Positions 9,604-19,600 are shown, numbered from the stretch's first letter. The stretch is DNA of 64,000 nucleotides from Candidatus Halobonum tyrrellensis G22 (GCF_000495475.1 NZ_ASGZ01000034.1:20015-84014), one strand, 5' to 3'. Made by a program: numbers and translations. Notes: a model not told the origin generated them from the sequence alone.

Positions 9604-10449
9604 GTGACGTCGACGCCCAGACTCGGTCGCATCACCGTCTTCCCGGTGAAGTCGCTCCCCGGGAGTTCCCGCGAGACCGTCCGCCTGGTCGACGGCGGCG
9701 CGCTCGAACACGACCGCGAGTTCGCCGTCGTCGACGCCGACGGCGAGTACGTCAACGGCAAGCGGACCGACGCGGTCCACGGACTCGACGCGGCGTTCGA
9801 CCCGGCGGCCGACGAACTCCGATTCCGCGTCCGCGAGTCCGTCCCGTCGACCGGGGCGCTCGATCCGGGCGACGCCGGCCGGTTCGCCCTCCCGGACGAG
9901 CGGGCGGCCGCGGAGGCGTGGCTGGGGGAGTTCTTCGGCTTCCCGGTCGAACTCCGGCGGGACCGCGCGGGCGGCCACCCCGACACCACCGACTACGCCA
10001 CCGGGCCGTCGGTGGTGTCGGCGGCGACGCTCCGGACCGTCGCCTCGTGGTTCGACGGACTCGACGCCGACGGCGTGCGCCGCAGGCTCCGCGCCAACCT
10101 CGAAGTCGAGAACGTCCCCGCGTTCTGGGAGGACCGCCTCGTGGGGAGTGCGGGACGGGTCGTCCCGTTCGAGGTGGGCGGCGTCGAACTCGAGGGGGTG
10201 CGGCCGTGCCCGCGGTGTGTCGTCCCGTCGCGCGACCCCGAGACGGGCGAGCGCTACGAGCGGTTCCGCGAGACGTTCGTCGAACGACGCGAGGCGACGT
10301 TCCCCGAGTGGGCGACGACCGACCGGTTCGACCACATGTACAGCCTGATGGTCCACACCGCCGCCCCGGCTGCCGCCGTCGGCGCCGACCTGGCGGTCGG
10401 CGACCCCGTGACCGTCGGCGAGGAACGCCCCGAGCGGCCGGTCGAGTAG
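9604..10449 (+). CDS. MOSC domain protein with N-terminal beta barrel
   Basis: A 281-residue protein with an N-terminal MOSC_N beta-barrel (GRITVFPVKSLPG) and a MOSC domain ending in a conserved cysteine segment (RPCPRCVVPSRDPETG). The same arrangement is found in YcbX and mARC proteins, which bind molybdenum cofactor and reduce N-hydroxylated compounds. This copy lacks the C-terminal ferredoxin domain of YcbX, so a partner would have to supply electrons. GTG 9604 is chosen because the conserved fold begins right after it and an AT-rich TTTCAC box (about 9574-9579) lies 27 bases upstream, as for a leaderless mRNA. The frame is open upstream but has no conserved residues there. Confidence 0.87.
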   Translation: MTSTPRLGRITVFPVKSLPGSSRETVRLVDGGALEHDREFAVVDADGEYVNGKRTDAVHGLDAAFDPAADELRFRVRESVPSTGALDPGDAGRFALPDERAAAEAWLGEFFGFPVELRRDRAGGHPDTTDYATGPSVVSAATLRTVASWFDGLDADGVRRRLRANLEVENVPAFWEDRLVGSAGRVVPFEVGGVELEGVRPCPRCVVPSRDPETGERYERFRETFVERREATFPEWATTDRFDHMYSLMVHTAAPAAAVGADLAVGDPVTVGEERPERPVE

Positions 10450-10467
10450 CCCGGGGTCGGACCGCCG

Positions 10468-10668
10468 TCAGCGGCTCGGGGGGTGTGCGCGCGCGGTCCG
10501 GACCGCGTAGTACACCGCGCCGACACAGAGCGCGCCCGCGACGAGCAGTTTCTCGCCCGGCAGGACGCCCCGCGTCGCCCAGACGTAGAGGTCGGTCACG
10601 CCGAGGAGGAGCGCGAGGACGACGAGGAGAGCGACGCCCACGCGGCCCAGTCCACGGTTCGGTTTCAC
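10468..10668 (-). CDS. Small two-helix membrane protein
   Basis: Unrecognised 66-residue protein starting at GTG 10668 (MKPNRGLGRVG as translated). It has two predicted membrane helices, VALLVVLALLLGVTDLYVW and LLVAGALCVGAVYYAV, linked by a short loop (ATRGVLPGEK), with basic ends. The longer open frame to 10734 adds only an Arg-rich, out-of-frame-like leader. It converges with the MOSC gene, 18 bases between stops. Confidence 0.6.
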   Translation of the reverse strand: MKPNRGLGRVGVALLVVLALLLGVTDLYVWATRGVLPGEKLLVAGALCVGAVYYAVRTARAHPPSR

Positions 10669-10783
10669 GCACCGACTTCGTCCCCGCCGGGCTTGAATCC
10701 CGGGGCGGCCGCGTCGTCGCGTCCCGTCGATCACCCCGGCCCGTCGGCGTTCACGACCGGTCGAGCGGGACCGCCGTTTCTCT

Positions 10784-10793
10784 TAAGTACTTA
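10784..10793 (+). promoter_or_regulatory. TATA-like palindrome TAAGTACTTA
   Basis: TAAGTACTTA is a perfect ten-base palindrome in otherwise GC-rich DNA between the divergent small membrane protein and zinc-protein genes. Its core matches haloarchaeal TATA boxes, so it could serve either direction. The next start (ATG 10876, or GTG 10837) is far enough away to imply a leader RNA. Confidence 0.5.
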
Positions 10794-10875
10794 CGAGGTG
10801 TTTACCAGAATTGGGCCGGGGTAGGGAGTCCGTCCCGTGCGACCGGGCGACGGAGCCACCGGCACCGTGACAATC

Positions 10876-11217
10876 ATGTCTAACGCCGAACCGCAACCGG
10901 AGAGGAGCAACGACACCGAGCGGCCGTCGGTGGACGCGCCGCTCGCGCCGGACGAGTGGGCGGAGTACCGCTGCCGGCGCTGCGGGGAGCACTGCATCAA
11001 CCGCGCCGACGGCGACGCGCGCGCGGCGGAACTCTGTCTCGACTGTCTCGCGGCACAGGCCGCAGTCGAGACGGAGGCCGTCGGGGTGGCGAGCACCGAC
11101 GGGGGGACGGTCGCCGCACGCGAGGAGTCGACCGACGCGGGGGGACCGACGGCGGGGTCGCCGCTCCGGTCGGTCCGCTCGTCGCTCGCCAGCGTCGCCG
11201 CTCGGATCCGGGACTAG
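10876..11217 (+). CDS. Small zinc-ribbon protein, function unknown
   Basis: A 113-residue acidic protein. Its centre holds two CxxC knuckles (CRRCGEHC at about 33-40 and CLDCL about 20 residues later), a likely single zinc-ribbon. A disordered, Thr/Ser/Glu-rich part and an amphipathic basic C-terminus (SSLASVAARIRD) follow. ATG 10876 is preferred to the in-frame GTG 10837 because the leader before it looks non-coding. Small zinc-finger proteins of this kind are common in haloarchaea and often regulate transcription or RNA; nothing in the neighbourhood settles the role. Confidence 0.65.
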   Translation: MSNAEPQPERSNDTERPSVDAPLAPDEWAEYRCRRCGEHCINRADGDARAAELCLDCLAAQAAVETEAVGVASTDGGTVAAREESTDAGGPTAGSPLRSVRSSLASVAARIRD

Positions 11218-11255
11218 CCGACCCGACGGCGCGCCCGGCGACTCGACCGGCGGAA

Positions 11256-12746
11256 CTATCGGAGGGTGAGGTCCGTTATCTGCTGGAGTCTGTCGGCGAC
11301 CTCCGGGTCGAGACCGCTCTCGGTCACGCGCCACCGCCAGTTGCCCGCCGCCGTCCCCGGGGTGTTGAACCGGGCGTCGCCGCCGAGTCCCAGGAGGTCC
11401 TGGACGGTCGTCACCGCGAGTGCGGCGTTGGAGTTCCACACCGCCTCGACGATGTCCCAGTGTATCTCGCTGCCGTCGGTGCCGAGGTTGTAGTGGAGGC
11501 AGTCGCGCTGGCGTTCGGAGAGGTTTCGGTAGTAACCGACGATGGTGTTCGTGTCGTGCGTCGACGTGTACCCCACGCAGTCGTCGGGGTACGTCATCGG
11601 CTGGTGCATGTTGCCGCCCTCACACCAGTCGGCGTAGTGGGGGACGCGCATCCCGGGGAAGTCGAACTCCTCGCGGAGCGCGACCACCGACTGGTCGAGG
11701 AAGCCGAGGTCCTCCGCGAGGAACGGGAGGTCGCCCAGTCGGTCGCGGACCGCCTCGAAGAAGTCGGCGCCGGGTCCCTCGCGCCACTCGCCGTCGGCGG
11801 GGTCGTCGCTGTCGGCGGGGATGGCCCAGTAGCGGTCGAACCCGGTGAAGTGGTCGAGTCGGGTCATGTCGACCAGGTCGAACAGCCGTTCGAGCCGCGC
11901 GAGCCACCAGTCGTAGCCGTCGTCGGCCAACGTCTCCCAGTCGTACAGCGGGTTCCCCCACCGCTGGCCGTCGTCGCCGGGGTTCGGCGGGACGCCCGCG
12001 ACCGCCGCCGGCCGGCGGTCGTCGGTCAACTGGAACGCCTCCGGGGTCGCCCACACGTCCGCGGAGTCGAGCGCGACGTAGATGGGGAGGTCGCCCACCA
12101 GCCGAACGCCGCGTTCGCTCGCGTACTCGCGGAGGGCGCGCCACTGCCGGTCGAACCACCACTGGCAGAACTCGTGGTAGCGGATCTCCCCGGCCAGCGA
12201 CTCCCGGCGGTCGGAGAGCGCGTCGGGGTCGCGCCGGCGGACCGGCTCGGGCCACTCGGTCCACAGCCGGCCGTCGAACTCCTCGCGGAGCGCCGAAAAC
12301 AGCGCGTAGTCGTCGAGCCACGCCGCCTCCCGCTCGCGGAACGACTCGAACGCGTCGGGGTCGGCGTCGCCCTCGCCCGCCTCGAACCGCTCGAACGCGC
12401 TCCGGAGCCGCTCGTGTTTGTACGGCCGCACCGCCTCGTAGTTCGTCTCGTGTGGCGACGCCGCGTCGGGCGGGTCCAACTCCGCGTCGGTCAACAGGCC
12501 GTACTCGCCGAGTTCGCGCAGGTCGACGAGCAGCGGGTTGCCGGCGAACGCCGAGTACGACTGGTAGGGGGAGTTCGCCTGCGCGTCGGCGGTCGGCCCG
12601 ATGGGGCAGAACTGCCAGAGCGACTGGTCCGCGCGCTCGAGGAAGTCGACGAACGTGCGGGCACCGGCGCCGAGGTCGCCGACGCCGTGCGGGCTGGGGA
12701 GCGACGTGTGGTGCAGGAAGACCCCACTCTGCCGGTCGAAGCGCAT
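11256..12746 (-). CDS. malQ: 4-alpha-glucanotransferase (amylomaltase, GH77)
   Basis: A 496-residue GH77 enzyme that moves maltosyl or longer glucan segments between 1,4-linked acceptors. The N-terminus with the QSGVFLHHTSLPSPHGVGD signature and PIGPTADAQANSPYQS donor-site motif are clear. The catalytic triad is visible: nucleophile Asp in RLDHFTGF, acid/base Glu in LAEDLGF, and the third Asp in STHDTNT. The start is ATG 12746; the much longer open frame upstream runs through the divergent gene's promoter. It is transcribed divergently from the GT4 gene and lies beside amylase and GH15 genes, so it probably trims or rebuilds internal polyglucan. Length is normal for bacterial-type MalQ. Confidence 0.95.
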   Translation of the reverse strand: MRFDRQSGVFLHHTSLPSPHGVGDLGAGARTFVDFLERADQSLWQFCPIGPTADAQANSPYQSYSAFAGNPLLVDLRELGEYGLLTDAELDPPDAASPHETNYEAVRPYKHERLRSAFERFEAGEGDADPDAFESFREREAAWLDDYALFSALREEFDGRLWTEWPEPVRRRDPDALSDRRESLAGEIRYHEFCQWWFDRQWRALREYASERGVRLVGDLPIYVALDSADVWATPEAFQLTDDRRPAAVAGVPPNPGDDGQRWGNPLYDWETLADDGYDWWLARLERLFDLVDMTRLDHFTGFDRYWAIPADSDDPADGEWREGPGADFFEAVRDRLGDLPFLAEDLGFLDQSVVALREEFDFPGMRVPHYADWCEGGNMHQPMTYPDDCVGYTSTHDTNTIVGYYRNLSERQRDCLHYNLGTDGSEIHWDIVEAVWNSNAALAVTTVQDLLGLGGDARFNTPGTAAGNWRWRVTESGLDPEVADRLQQITDLTLR

Positions 12747-12850
12747 GGGCGCCCGTTCGCCGGGCGGGGGTTTCAAACTATCCGCGGACGCCCCCCGAGA
12801 ACTGTCCGTCGGGCTCCACGACCGCGGCCGGCGGGAACGCTCACGCACAA

Positions 12851-12860
12851 TCAATAAGTA
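12851..12860 (+). promoter_or_regulatory. Promoter of the GT4 gene (TATA-like TCAATAAGTA)
   Basis: AT-rich box centred about 26 bases before ATG 12883, in the 136-base divergent region with malQ. The spacing is what a leaderless haloarchaeal transcript needs. Confidence 0.7.
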
Positions 12861-12882
12861 CGAACGCCGCAATCGTCGGCCA

Positions 12883-13995
12883 ATGCGCCCCAAGGTACTG
12901 ATGTTGGGCTGGGGGTTTCCGCCGAACGTGACCGGGGGGCTCGACACCGCCGTCGGGAAACTGTTCGACGAGTTACATCCCCGGGACGACGTCGACATCG
13001 AACTCGTCCTCCCCGCGGAGTACGCGCCCGAGGGGCGCGACGGCATCCACGGCGTGCCGACGGGGACGGGCGACATCATCACCCGCATCGGTCGGCTCTC
13101 CGGCGAGTTCGCCGACCGCGCCGCCGACGCCGACATCGTCCACACCAACGACTGGTTCGGCTACAACGCGGGGTCGCGCGCGCAGTCGGCCCACGACGTC
13201 GAGTGGGTCACCACGTTCCACTCGCTCTCCTCGGACCGGAACGTCAACCCGCCACAGCGGGAGGTCGAGACCGAACAGCGGATCGTCGACCGCGCGGACC
13301 ACCTGATCGCGGTCAGCCACCTCACCGCGGGCGAGATACGCGACCGCTACGGTGGCGAGGCGACCGTCATCCACAACGGCTTCCCGAGCGTTCGGGCCAC
13401 GGGTCGCGACCTGAAGGCCGAACTGGACATCGACGGGAAGATGCTGTTCTTCGTCGGTCGACACACCGACCAGAAGGGGATCTCCTACCTGCTGTACGCG
13501 CTCTCGAAACTCCGGCGCGACGACGTGACGCTCGTGCTCGGTGGGTCGGGCCACCTCACCGAGCAGTTGAAGCGGTTCGTCGAACTGCTCGGCGTCGACG
13601 ACCAGGTGCTGTTCCCGGGGTACATCCCCGAGGACGAACTCGGCGACTACTACGCCAGCGCCGACCTGTTCGTCTCGCCGTCGCTCGCGGAGCCGTTCGG
13701 GATCACCATCGTGGAGGCGCTCTCCGTTGGGACGCGGGTCGTCTCCAGTCAGAGCGGCGCCGCGGAACTGCTCCCGGACGACTGTCTGATCGAGGTGGAC
13801 ACCGACTCCGACGCCATCGCCGAGGGGATCGAGTACGCCCTCTCGCTCGACACGCCGCTGGAGTACGACGTTCGCACGTGGGCGGAGGTGGCCGACGACC
13901 ACGTCGCCTTCTACGACCGGGTGATGGAGGGGCGGGCGGCCGCGGGGTCCGACGACCCCGAGGGCGGTTCCGCGTCGGAGACGGGCGGGGAGTAG
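12883..13995 (+). CDS. GT4-family glycosyltransferase, possible glucan synthase
   Basis: A 370-residue GT-B enzyme. The N-terminal domain starts VLMLGWGFPPNVTGGL, the Gly-rich acceptor/donor loop of glycogen-synthase-like GT4/GT5 proteins. The C-terminal domain has FFVGRHTDQKG and, further on, SPSLAEPFGITIVEALSVG, the EX7E nucleotide-sugar motif of retaining transferases. Lying between malQ and the amylase/GH15 genes, it most likely builds alpha-1,4-glucan from a nucleotide glucose donor, but trehalose or lipid glycosyltransferases share the fold. ATG 12883 is fixed by the conserved first residues and by the TATA-like box 26 bases upstream. There is no membrane segment. Confidence 0.88.
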   Translation: MRPKVLMLGWGFPPNVTGGLDTAVGKLFDELHPRDDVDIELVLPAEYAPEGRDGIHGVPTGTGDIITRIGRLSGEFADRAADADIVHTNDWFGYNAGSRAQSAHDVEWVTTFHSLSSDRNVNPPQREVETEQRIVDRADHLIAVSHLTAGEIRDRYGGEATVIHNGFPSVRATGRDLKAELDIDGKMLFFVGRHTDQKGISYLLYALSKLRRDDVTLVLGGSGHLTEQLKRFVELLGVDDQVLFPGYIPEDELGDYYASADLFVSPSLAEPFGITIVEALSVGTRVVSSQSGAAELLPDDCLIEVDTDSDAIAEGIEYALSLDTPLEYDVRTWAEVADDHVAFYDRVMEGRAAAGSDDPEGGSASETGGE

Positions 13996-14001
13996 CGGTC
14001 C

Positions 14002-14361
14002 CTACCGCAGCAGCCGGAAGTCGGTCACGGGTTCGGGGTGGACCACGCGGAACCCGTCGACGGTCGGCTGGACGCCGGCGGCGGGCGCGCCGCCCCGGTC
14101 GGACTGGTAGGGGCTGTCGTACGGGCTGTCGTAGGGGGACGCCGACTGGTAGGGGCTGTCGTACGGCGTCTGTCGCTGCTCGCCCGCGGGGCGGTCGAAG
14201 TCCTCCGGCGGGAGGTAGATCTGTTCGCCCGACGCCGACCGCACGACCACCGCGGCGTCGCGGTCACCCGAGACGGTCACGACCGTCCGGTCGTCGGTTA
14301 TCTCCACGTCGACGGTGACCCGGCCGTCGCTCCCGTTCGGCTCCGACTCCGTACTGCTCAT
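14002..14361 (-). CDS. Small protein with tandem PYDS/PYQS repeats
   Basis: An unrecognised 119-residue protein. Residues about 12-65 form a predicted small beta domain (VTVDVEITDDRTVVTVSGD then AAVVVRSASGEQIYLPPEDF). A short low-complexity stretch follows with five four-residue units, PYDS PYQS (AS) PYDS PYDS PYQS, at DNA 14101-14172. The C-terminus (VDGFRVVHPEPVTDFRLLR) looks folded again. ATG 14361 gives a clean leader (MSSTESEPN). It ends six bases from the GT4 stop, in convergent orientation, and is divergent to the amylase gene. The position inside a polyglucan cluster suggests a link to storage polymer, but no family or function is recognised. Confidence 0.7.
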   Translation of the reverse strand: MSSTESEPNGSDGRVTVDVEITDDRTVVTVSGDRDAAVVVRSASGEQIYLPPEDFDRPAGEQRQTPYDSPYQSASPYDSPYDSPYQSDRGGAPAAGVQPTVDGFRVVHPEPVTDFRLLR

Positions 14362-14489
14362 GGGGGAGAGGCGTGTCCGCGCCACTTAGCCGTTCCTCCC
14401 GTCGCAGGCGCGCCCGTGGGGATCGTTCCCGATTCTCGACGGGGGAACTGTGGGAAAAGGCAAAGGCGGCGGTCGTGGAAGGACACTCC

Positions 14490-16502
14490 ATGCACCACCC
14501 CGGACCCCCCCGGTTCGTGGCCGTCGGTCACTCCGTCGAACTCGCCCCGCGCGACCCGGACCCGGACGCGACGTACCGCTGGCGCGTCGCCGAGGCACCC
14601 GTCGCGTCGGTCGCCGAACTCGGCGACGACCCCGTCGTCCACTTCGTCCCGGACGCCCCCGGGACGTACGTCGTGGAGTTGCGCGCGCCCGACGGCACCC
14701 ACCGGCTCACCGTCAGGGCGTTCCCCGGCGAGTTGAGCCCCGAGGGCGTGGCCGGCGGGGCGTCGGGGCGGTCCGGGCAGTGGAGCGGGGGCTCGGGCGG
14801 GGCGGGCGGGCGGAGCGGTGCGAGCGGGAGCGCCAGGTCGGGGTCGGGCTCCGGCACGGGGACGCGCGAGGGGGAACACGGCGCCGGCCGCCCGCGGGTC
14901 CGGCTGGAGGCGCGCGTCGCGGGCGACGAACTGGTGGTCGAGGCGACGGTGCGCGCCGCGGCGGGCGAGTCGCCCGACGACGCCGACGTGGAGTTCGTCG
15001 TCGACGACCGCGACGACCTGCCCGCCGACGCCGCGACGGTCGGCGACCGCGAGTTCCGCGTGCCGGTGTCGGCGCTCCCCGGCCGCCTGCGCGTCCACGC
15101 CGTCGCGGTCGGCGCCGGCGGGTACAGCGTCGCCGACTCGGTGGACGTGCGCACGGACGACGGCGACGGCGTCCGGACCGACGGCGGAACCGCGAGCGCC
15201 CGCCGGAGCGTGGAGACGACCCGGCCGTACGACCCCCCCGAGTGGGCGACCGACGCGCTCATCTACGAGATCTACGTCCGGACGTTCGCGCCCGACGACG
15301 ACGACTCCGCGACCACGTTCGACGCCATCGCGGCCCGCCTCGACTACCTCGACGACCTGGGCGTCGACGTGCTCTGGCTCACGCCCGTCCTCCAGAACGA
15401 CCACGCCCCTCACGGGTACAACATCACGGACTTCTTCGCCATCGCCGAGGACCTCGGCGGCCGCGAGGCGTACGAGCGGTTCCTCGACGCCGCCCACGAC
15501 CGCGGCATGAAGGTGCTGTTCGACCTCGTCTGTAACCACTCCGCGCGCGCACACCCGTTCTTCGAGGACGCCTACCGCAACCCCGACAGCGAGTACTACG
15601 ACTGGTACGAGTGGCAGGAGTCGGGCGAGCCGGGCACCTACTTCGACTGGGAGTACATCGCCAACTTCGACTTCGACACCCTCGACGTCCGCCGGCACCT
15701 GCTCGACGCGGTCGACGAGTGGGCGCCGCTCGTCGACGGGTTCCGGTGTGACATGGCGTGGGCGGTGCCGAACGGGTTCTGGAAGGAACTGCACGACCGG
15801 GTGAAGGCGCGCGACCCCGAGTTCCTGCTGCTCGACGAGACCATCCCGTACATCGCGGACTTCCAGGAGGGGATGTTCGACATGCACTTCGACTCGACCA
15901 CCGCGTTCACCCTCCGGGAGGTCGGCGCGGGCCACCAGCCCGCAGAACGGCTGCTCGACGCCATCGACGCGCGCGTCGACGCGGGGTTCCCCGACCACGC
16001 CTCGTTCATGCTGTACGCCGAGAACCACGACGAGAGCCGCTACATCACCGAGTGCGGCGAGCCGGCGGCGCGGGCGGCCGCGGGCGCGCTGATGACGCTC
16101 CCGGGGACGCCGATGCTGTACGCCGGGCAGGAACTCGGCCAGCGTGGGCGCCGCGACGGGCTGGCGTGGGAGCACGCCAACCCCCACCTACAGGAGCAGT
16201 ACGCCCGGCTGGTCGACGCGCGGCACGCTCACCCGGCGCTCGAACACGACGCCGCCCTCCGCCGGGTCGGCTACGAGGTCCGCGACGGTCCCGCCGACCG
16301 GGTCGTGGCGTACGGCCGCGCCGCCCCCGACGGGGGCGAGGCCGTCGTGGTCGTGCTCAACTTCGCCGACGAGACGGCGACGGTCGCCATCGACCCGGCG
16401 GTCGGGGCGGTCGACGTCGCGACGGGCGACCGGGTCGCCGAGGGCGGGGCGGTCACGGTGGAGGACGCGACGCTCCTGCCGGCCGACGCCGACACGCTCT
16501 GA
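14490..16502 (+). CDS. GH13 alpha-amylase family enzyme with N-terminal beta domains
   Basis: A 670-residue protein without a signal peptide. Residues 1-85 form a beta-sandwich-like domain. A Gly/Ser-rich linker (about 88-135) leads to a second beta domain and a GH13 barrel from about residue 250 (DALIYEIYVRTF). The four GH13 regions are DLVCNH (345), GFRCDMAW with the nucleophile Asp421, LLLDETIP with the acid/base Glu450, and ENHDES with Asp514. A small C-terminal beta domain ends the chain. The enzyme probably cleaves alpha-1,4-glucan inside the cell with MalQ and the GH15 enzyme; neopullulanase or maltogenic types are possible. ATG 14490 is 28 bases after an A-rich GGGAAAAGG box. Confidence 0.9.
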   Translation: MHHPGPPRFVAVGHSVELAPRDPDPDATYRWRVAEAPVASVAELGDDPVVHFVPDAPGTYVVELRAPDGTHRLTVRAFPGELSPEGVAGGASGRSGQWSGGSGGAGGRSGASGSARSGSGSGTGTREGEHGAGRPRVRLEARVAGDELVVEATVRAAAGESPDDADVEFVVDDRDDLPADAATVGDREFRVPVSALPGRLRVHAVAVGAGGYSVADSVDVRTDDGDGVRTDGGTASARRSVETTRPYDPPEWATDALIYEIYVRTFAPDDDDSATTFDAIAARLDYLDDLGVDVLWLTPVLQNDHAPHGYNITDFFAIAEDLGGREAYERFLDAAHDRGMKVLFDLVCNHSARAHPFFEDAYRNPDSEYYDWYEWQESGEPGTYFDWEYIANFDFDTLDVRRHLLDAVDEWAPLVDGFRCDMAWAVPNGFWKELHDRVKARDPEFLLLDETIPYIADFQEGMFDMHFDSTTAFTLREVGAGHQPAERLLDAIDARVDAGFPDHASFMLYAENHDESRYITECGEPAARAAAGALMTLPGTPMLYAGQELGQRGRRDGLAWEHANPHLQEQYARLVDARHAHPALEHDAALRRVGYEVRDGPADRVVAYGRAAPDGGEAVVVVLNFADETATVAIDPAVGAVDVATGDRVAEGGAVTVEDATLLPADADTL

Positions 16503-16532
16503 GCCGGGAGCGCGCCTGCCGACGTGCCGACG

Positions 16533-16586
16533 CGAGCGTCTTCCGAGCGCCGGCACCTACCGATACGAGCGTCTCCGAGCGCCGGC
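16533..16586. repeat. Imperfect direct repeat upstream of the GH15 promoter
   Basis: Two nearly identical units begin at 16533 (22 bases) and 16566 (21 bases), 33 bases apart. They share CGAGCGTCT and CCGAGCGCCGGC and differ by one missing T. They end about 40 bases before the GH15 TATA box, so they could bind an activator or repressor. Confidence 0.6.
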
Positions 16587-16625
16587 GCGTGCCGGTCGAA
16601 CCCGCGGGCGGCGCTAGCACATCCA

Positions 16626-16653
16626 TATTTATACGCCGGCTCGCTGTAGCGAG
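16626..16653 (+). promoter_or_regulatory. GH15 promoter: TATTTATA box plus palindrome CTCGCT-GT-AGCGAG
   Basis: TATTTATA (16626-16633) is centred 27 bases before ATG 16657, a textbook leaderless arrangement. A perfect six-base inverted repeat with a two-base centre (16640-16653) fills the space between box and start codon, covering the expected transcription start. A protein bound there would block initiation. Confidence 0.75.
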
Positions 16654-16656
16654 GGT

Positions 16657-19600
16657 ATGCGGCTGCGCACGGCGCTCAACGAATACAAACGCGACCGAGC
16701 CGGTCGGTCCCCGGGGCGGGAGCCGACGATCACCGGCTCCTTCTCGGGCCACGGCGACAGGCTGGTTCACGTCGACCCGGGCGGCTACCTGCGGGACTAC
16801 TCCTCGTCGCTGTCGGGGCTGTACGGGGTCGACCGGTCGCGGTTCGGGGTGGAGACGGCCGACCGGATCCGGTGGTTCGACGACCTCGACTCCGTCCGTC
16901 AGCACTACTACCGCGAGACGAACCTGGTCGAGACCGAGTACGACGCGGGCAAGTTCACCGTCCACCAGTACGACCTCACGCTTGGACGGGCGCACGTCAC
17001 CCACGTCGAACTCCGGGGGGCGGTCCCGCCGGAGGCGCGGCTGGTCGCGTTCCTCACGTTCGCCCCCGAGGGCCAGGAGACGCGCGTCGGCCGCCTCATC
17101 CACGAGGGCGGCGGACCCGACGGGACGAAGGCGGTCGAGGTGTACCACCGCCGGGAACACGACTACGTCACCGCCTCGACGGGCATCGACGAGGTGCGCG
17201 GGCAGATCCCCGAGCGGTTCGACGAGATACTCGACGAGGAGCCGGTGGAGTTCCCGCGGCACACCGGGCGGAACCGCTACGAGGACGCCCACCTCAGCGG
17301 CGACGTGGTGGTGACGGCGCCGCTCGAACGCGTCGGCCGGGCCGCCCGAACGACGCTCGTCACCCAGCTATCGGACCACGAGGAACTCGACCGCGAGACG
17401 GCGCTCGCCGACCTCCGCGACTGCACCGCGAGCCACCGGTCGGCCGACGACATCCGCTCGGCCGCCCGCGAGCGGACGACCGTCGCGGTACCCGAGGGGA
17501 GCTCCCGGTCGGCGGTGGTCCGCGCGGACCTCCGCGCGCTCGACCTGTTGGAGGCGCCGACCGGCGCGCACGTCTCCGGGCCGGAGGTCGACCCGTTCTT
17601 CACCAACTCGGGCGGCTACGGCTACACGTGGTTCCGGGGGGACGCCGCCATCGCGTCGGCCCTGCTCGACGCCGACGACGCGTTCGGGGTCGACACCCTC
17701 GACGACGTGACCGAGACCGCCAGCTTCTGCTGTGACGCCCAACTCGACGACGGGACGTGGCCCCACCGCGTCTGGGCGGTCGACGGGACGCTCGCGCCCG
17801 GGTGGGCGAACGCCCACGTCGAGGGCGACTCGGAGTCGATGGAGTACCAGGCCGACCAGACGGCGAACGTGACGGCGTTTCTCGCGCGGCTGTTGCGCGA
17901 GCGGCGCGACGTGCTCGGCTCGTCGGTGGTCGCCGCGACCCGCGAGTCGCTCGACGCCGCTGTCGCCGCCATGGACGACAGCCTCGGCGAGGACGGCCTG
18001 CCCGGCCCGTGTCAGAACGTCTGGGAGGACATGAGCGGCCAGTTCGCCCACACCGCCGCCGCCTTCGTCGAGGCGTACGCCGCCGTCGCGCGCGCGCCAG
18101 TCGGCGAGTCGCTCGCCGAGCGCGCCTGCGAGTCGGCGCGGACGGTGCTCGGCGGACTCGACGGGCTGTGGGTCGACGGCCGTGACTGCTACGGGATGCG
18201 GCTCACCCCCGACGGCGAACTCGACGACCGGGTCGACGCCGCGGGGTTCGCGCTCGCGGACGCCGCCGCCGAGTACGACGCCGTGGAGGGACTCGACCTC
18301 CCCGACGCGACGCTCGACCGTATCGCGGCCCACACCGAGACGGCGCTGGAGACGCTGTACCGCGACCCCTCGGGCGCGCCCGTGGCCGGTCTCGTCCGCT
18401 ACGAGGGCGACGACTGGCGGACCCACGGCCAGGCCGGCTCGAAGGTCTGGTCGCTCACGACCGCCGAGGGCGTCGTCGCCGCCGCCCGCGTCGGCGAACT
18501 CCTGACCGAACGCGACGACGGCGAGCGCGGCGAGGCGCTGCTCGACCGCGCGAGCGACCTGTACCGCCTGCTCGACGCCGAGGGTCCGCTGACCACCGGC
18601 GCGGGCTACCTCCCCGAACAACTGTTCGACGACGGCACGCCCGACAGCGCGACGCCGCTCGGGCAGGCGCACGCCGTCCGACTCCGCGCGACCGCGCTGC
18701 TGTCGGAACTGGAGGCGCTGCCGACGGCGGCGTCGCTGCCCGAGGGACCGACCGACCGGCCGCGGTGGACCACCGGCGAGAAGTTCGGCGTCGGCACCGT
18801 CGCCGACCACCGGAGCGACGACCCCTCCCGCGTCTGGTTCACGCTCACCGCGGGTGCGCTGACGGAGGTGCGGTTCCCGCGGATCGACCTGATGAACCTG
18901 CGGACGCTCGACTTCATCGTCAACGACCCCGACGACGAGCGCTACACCGTCCGCACGCACAACGAGACCCGGACCGACGACGACTCCGACACCGTCACCC
19001 GGGAGGTGACGCCCGCCGCCGACGACGCGCTGCTGTTCAGACAGACCGTCGCCGAGACGGGCGACGGTCGCGGCCACGCGTGGACGCTCGACGTCGAGTA
19101 CGCCACCGACCCCGAACACGACGCGCTGCTGGCGGACGTGAGCTTCGAGGCGGACGACGACACCGAGTACGAACTGTTCGCGGTCGCCGACACCGCGCTC
19201 GCGAACACCGGCACGCAGGACCGCGGGATGCGGCTGGGGTCGCCCGGGAGCCACCACCTCGCGGCGCGCGACTCGGCGGCGTACACCGGCGAGAGCAAGG
19301 AGCCGTTGCTCGTCGACGACGACGGCGAGGGCTACTCGGTCGCGGTGGCGATGGCCGCCGCCAACCGGTTCGACTGGGCGACGGTCGGCGTCGCCGGCAG
19401 CGACGCCCTCCGGACGCTGTACGCCGACGGGACGCTCCCCGAGACGCGCGAGACGGTCGACGACGAGAACGTGGTGCTGGTGGGGCGGTTCGCGGCCGGC
19501 CGGCGCGCGGACGAGACCATCGCGCTCGGGTTCGCCCGCCACGCCGACACCGCGGCGGCGCTCGGCGAGTCGTTCGGCGCGCTCACCCGGGGGTACGAGA

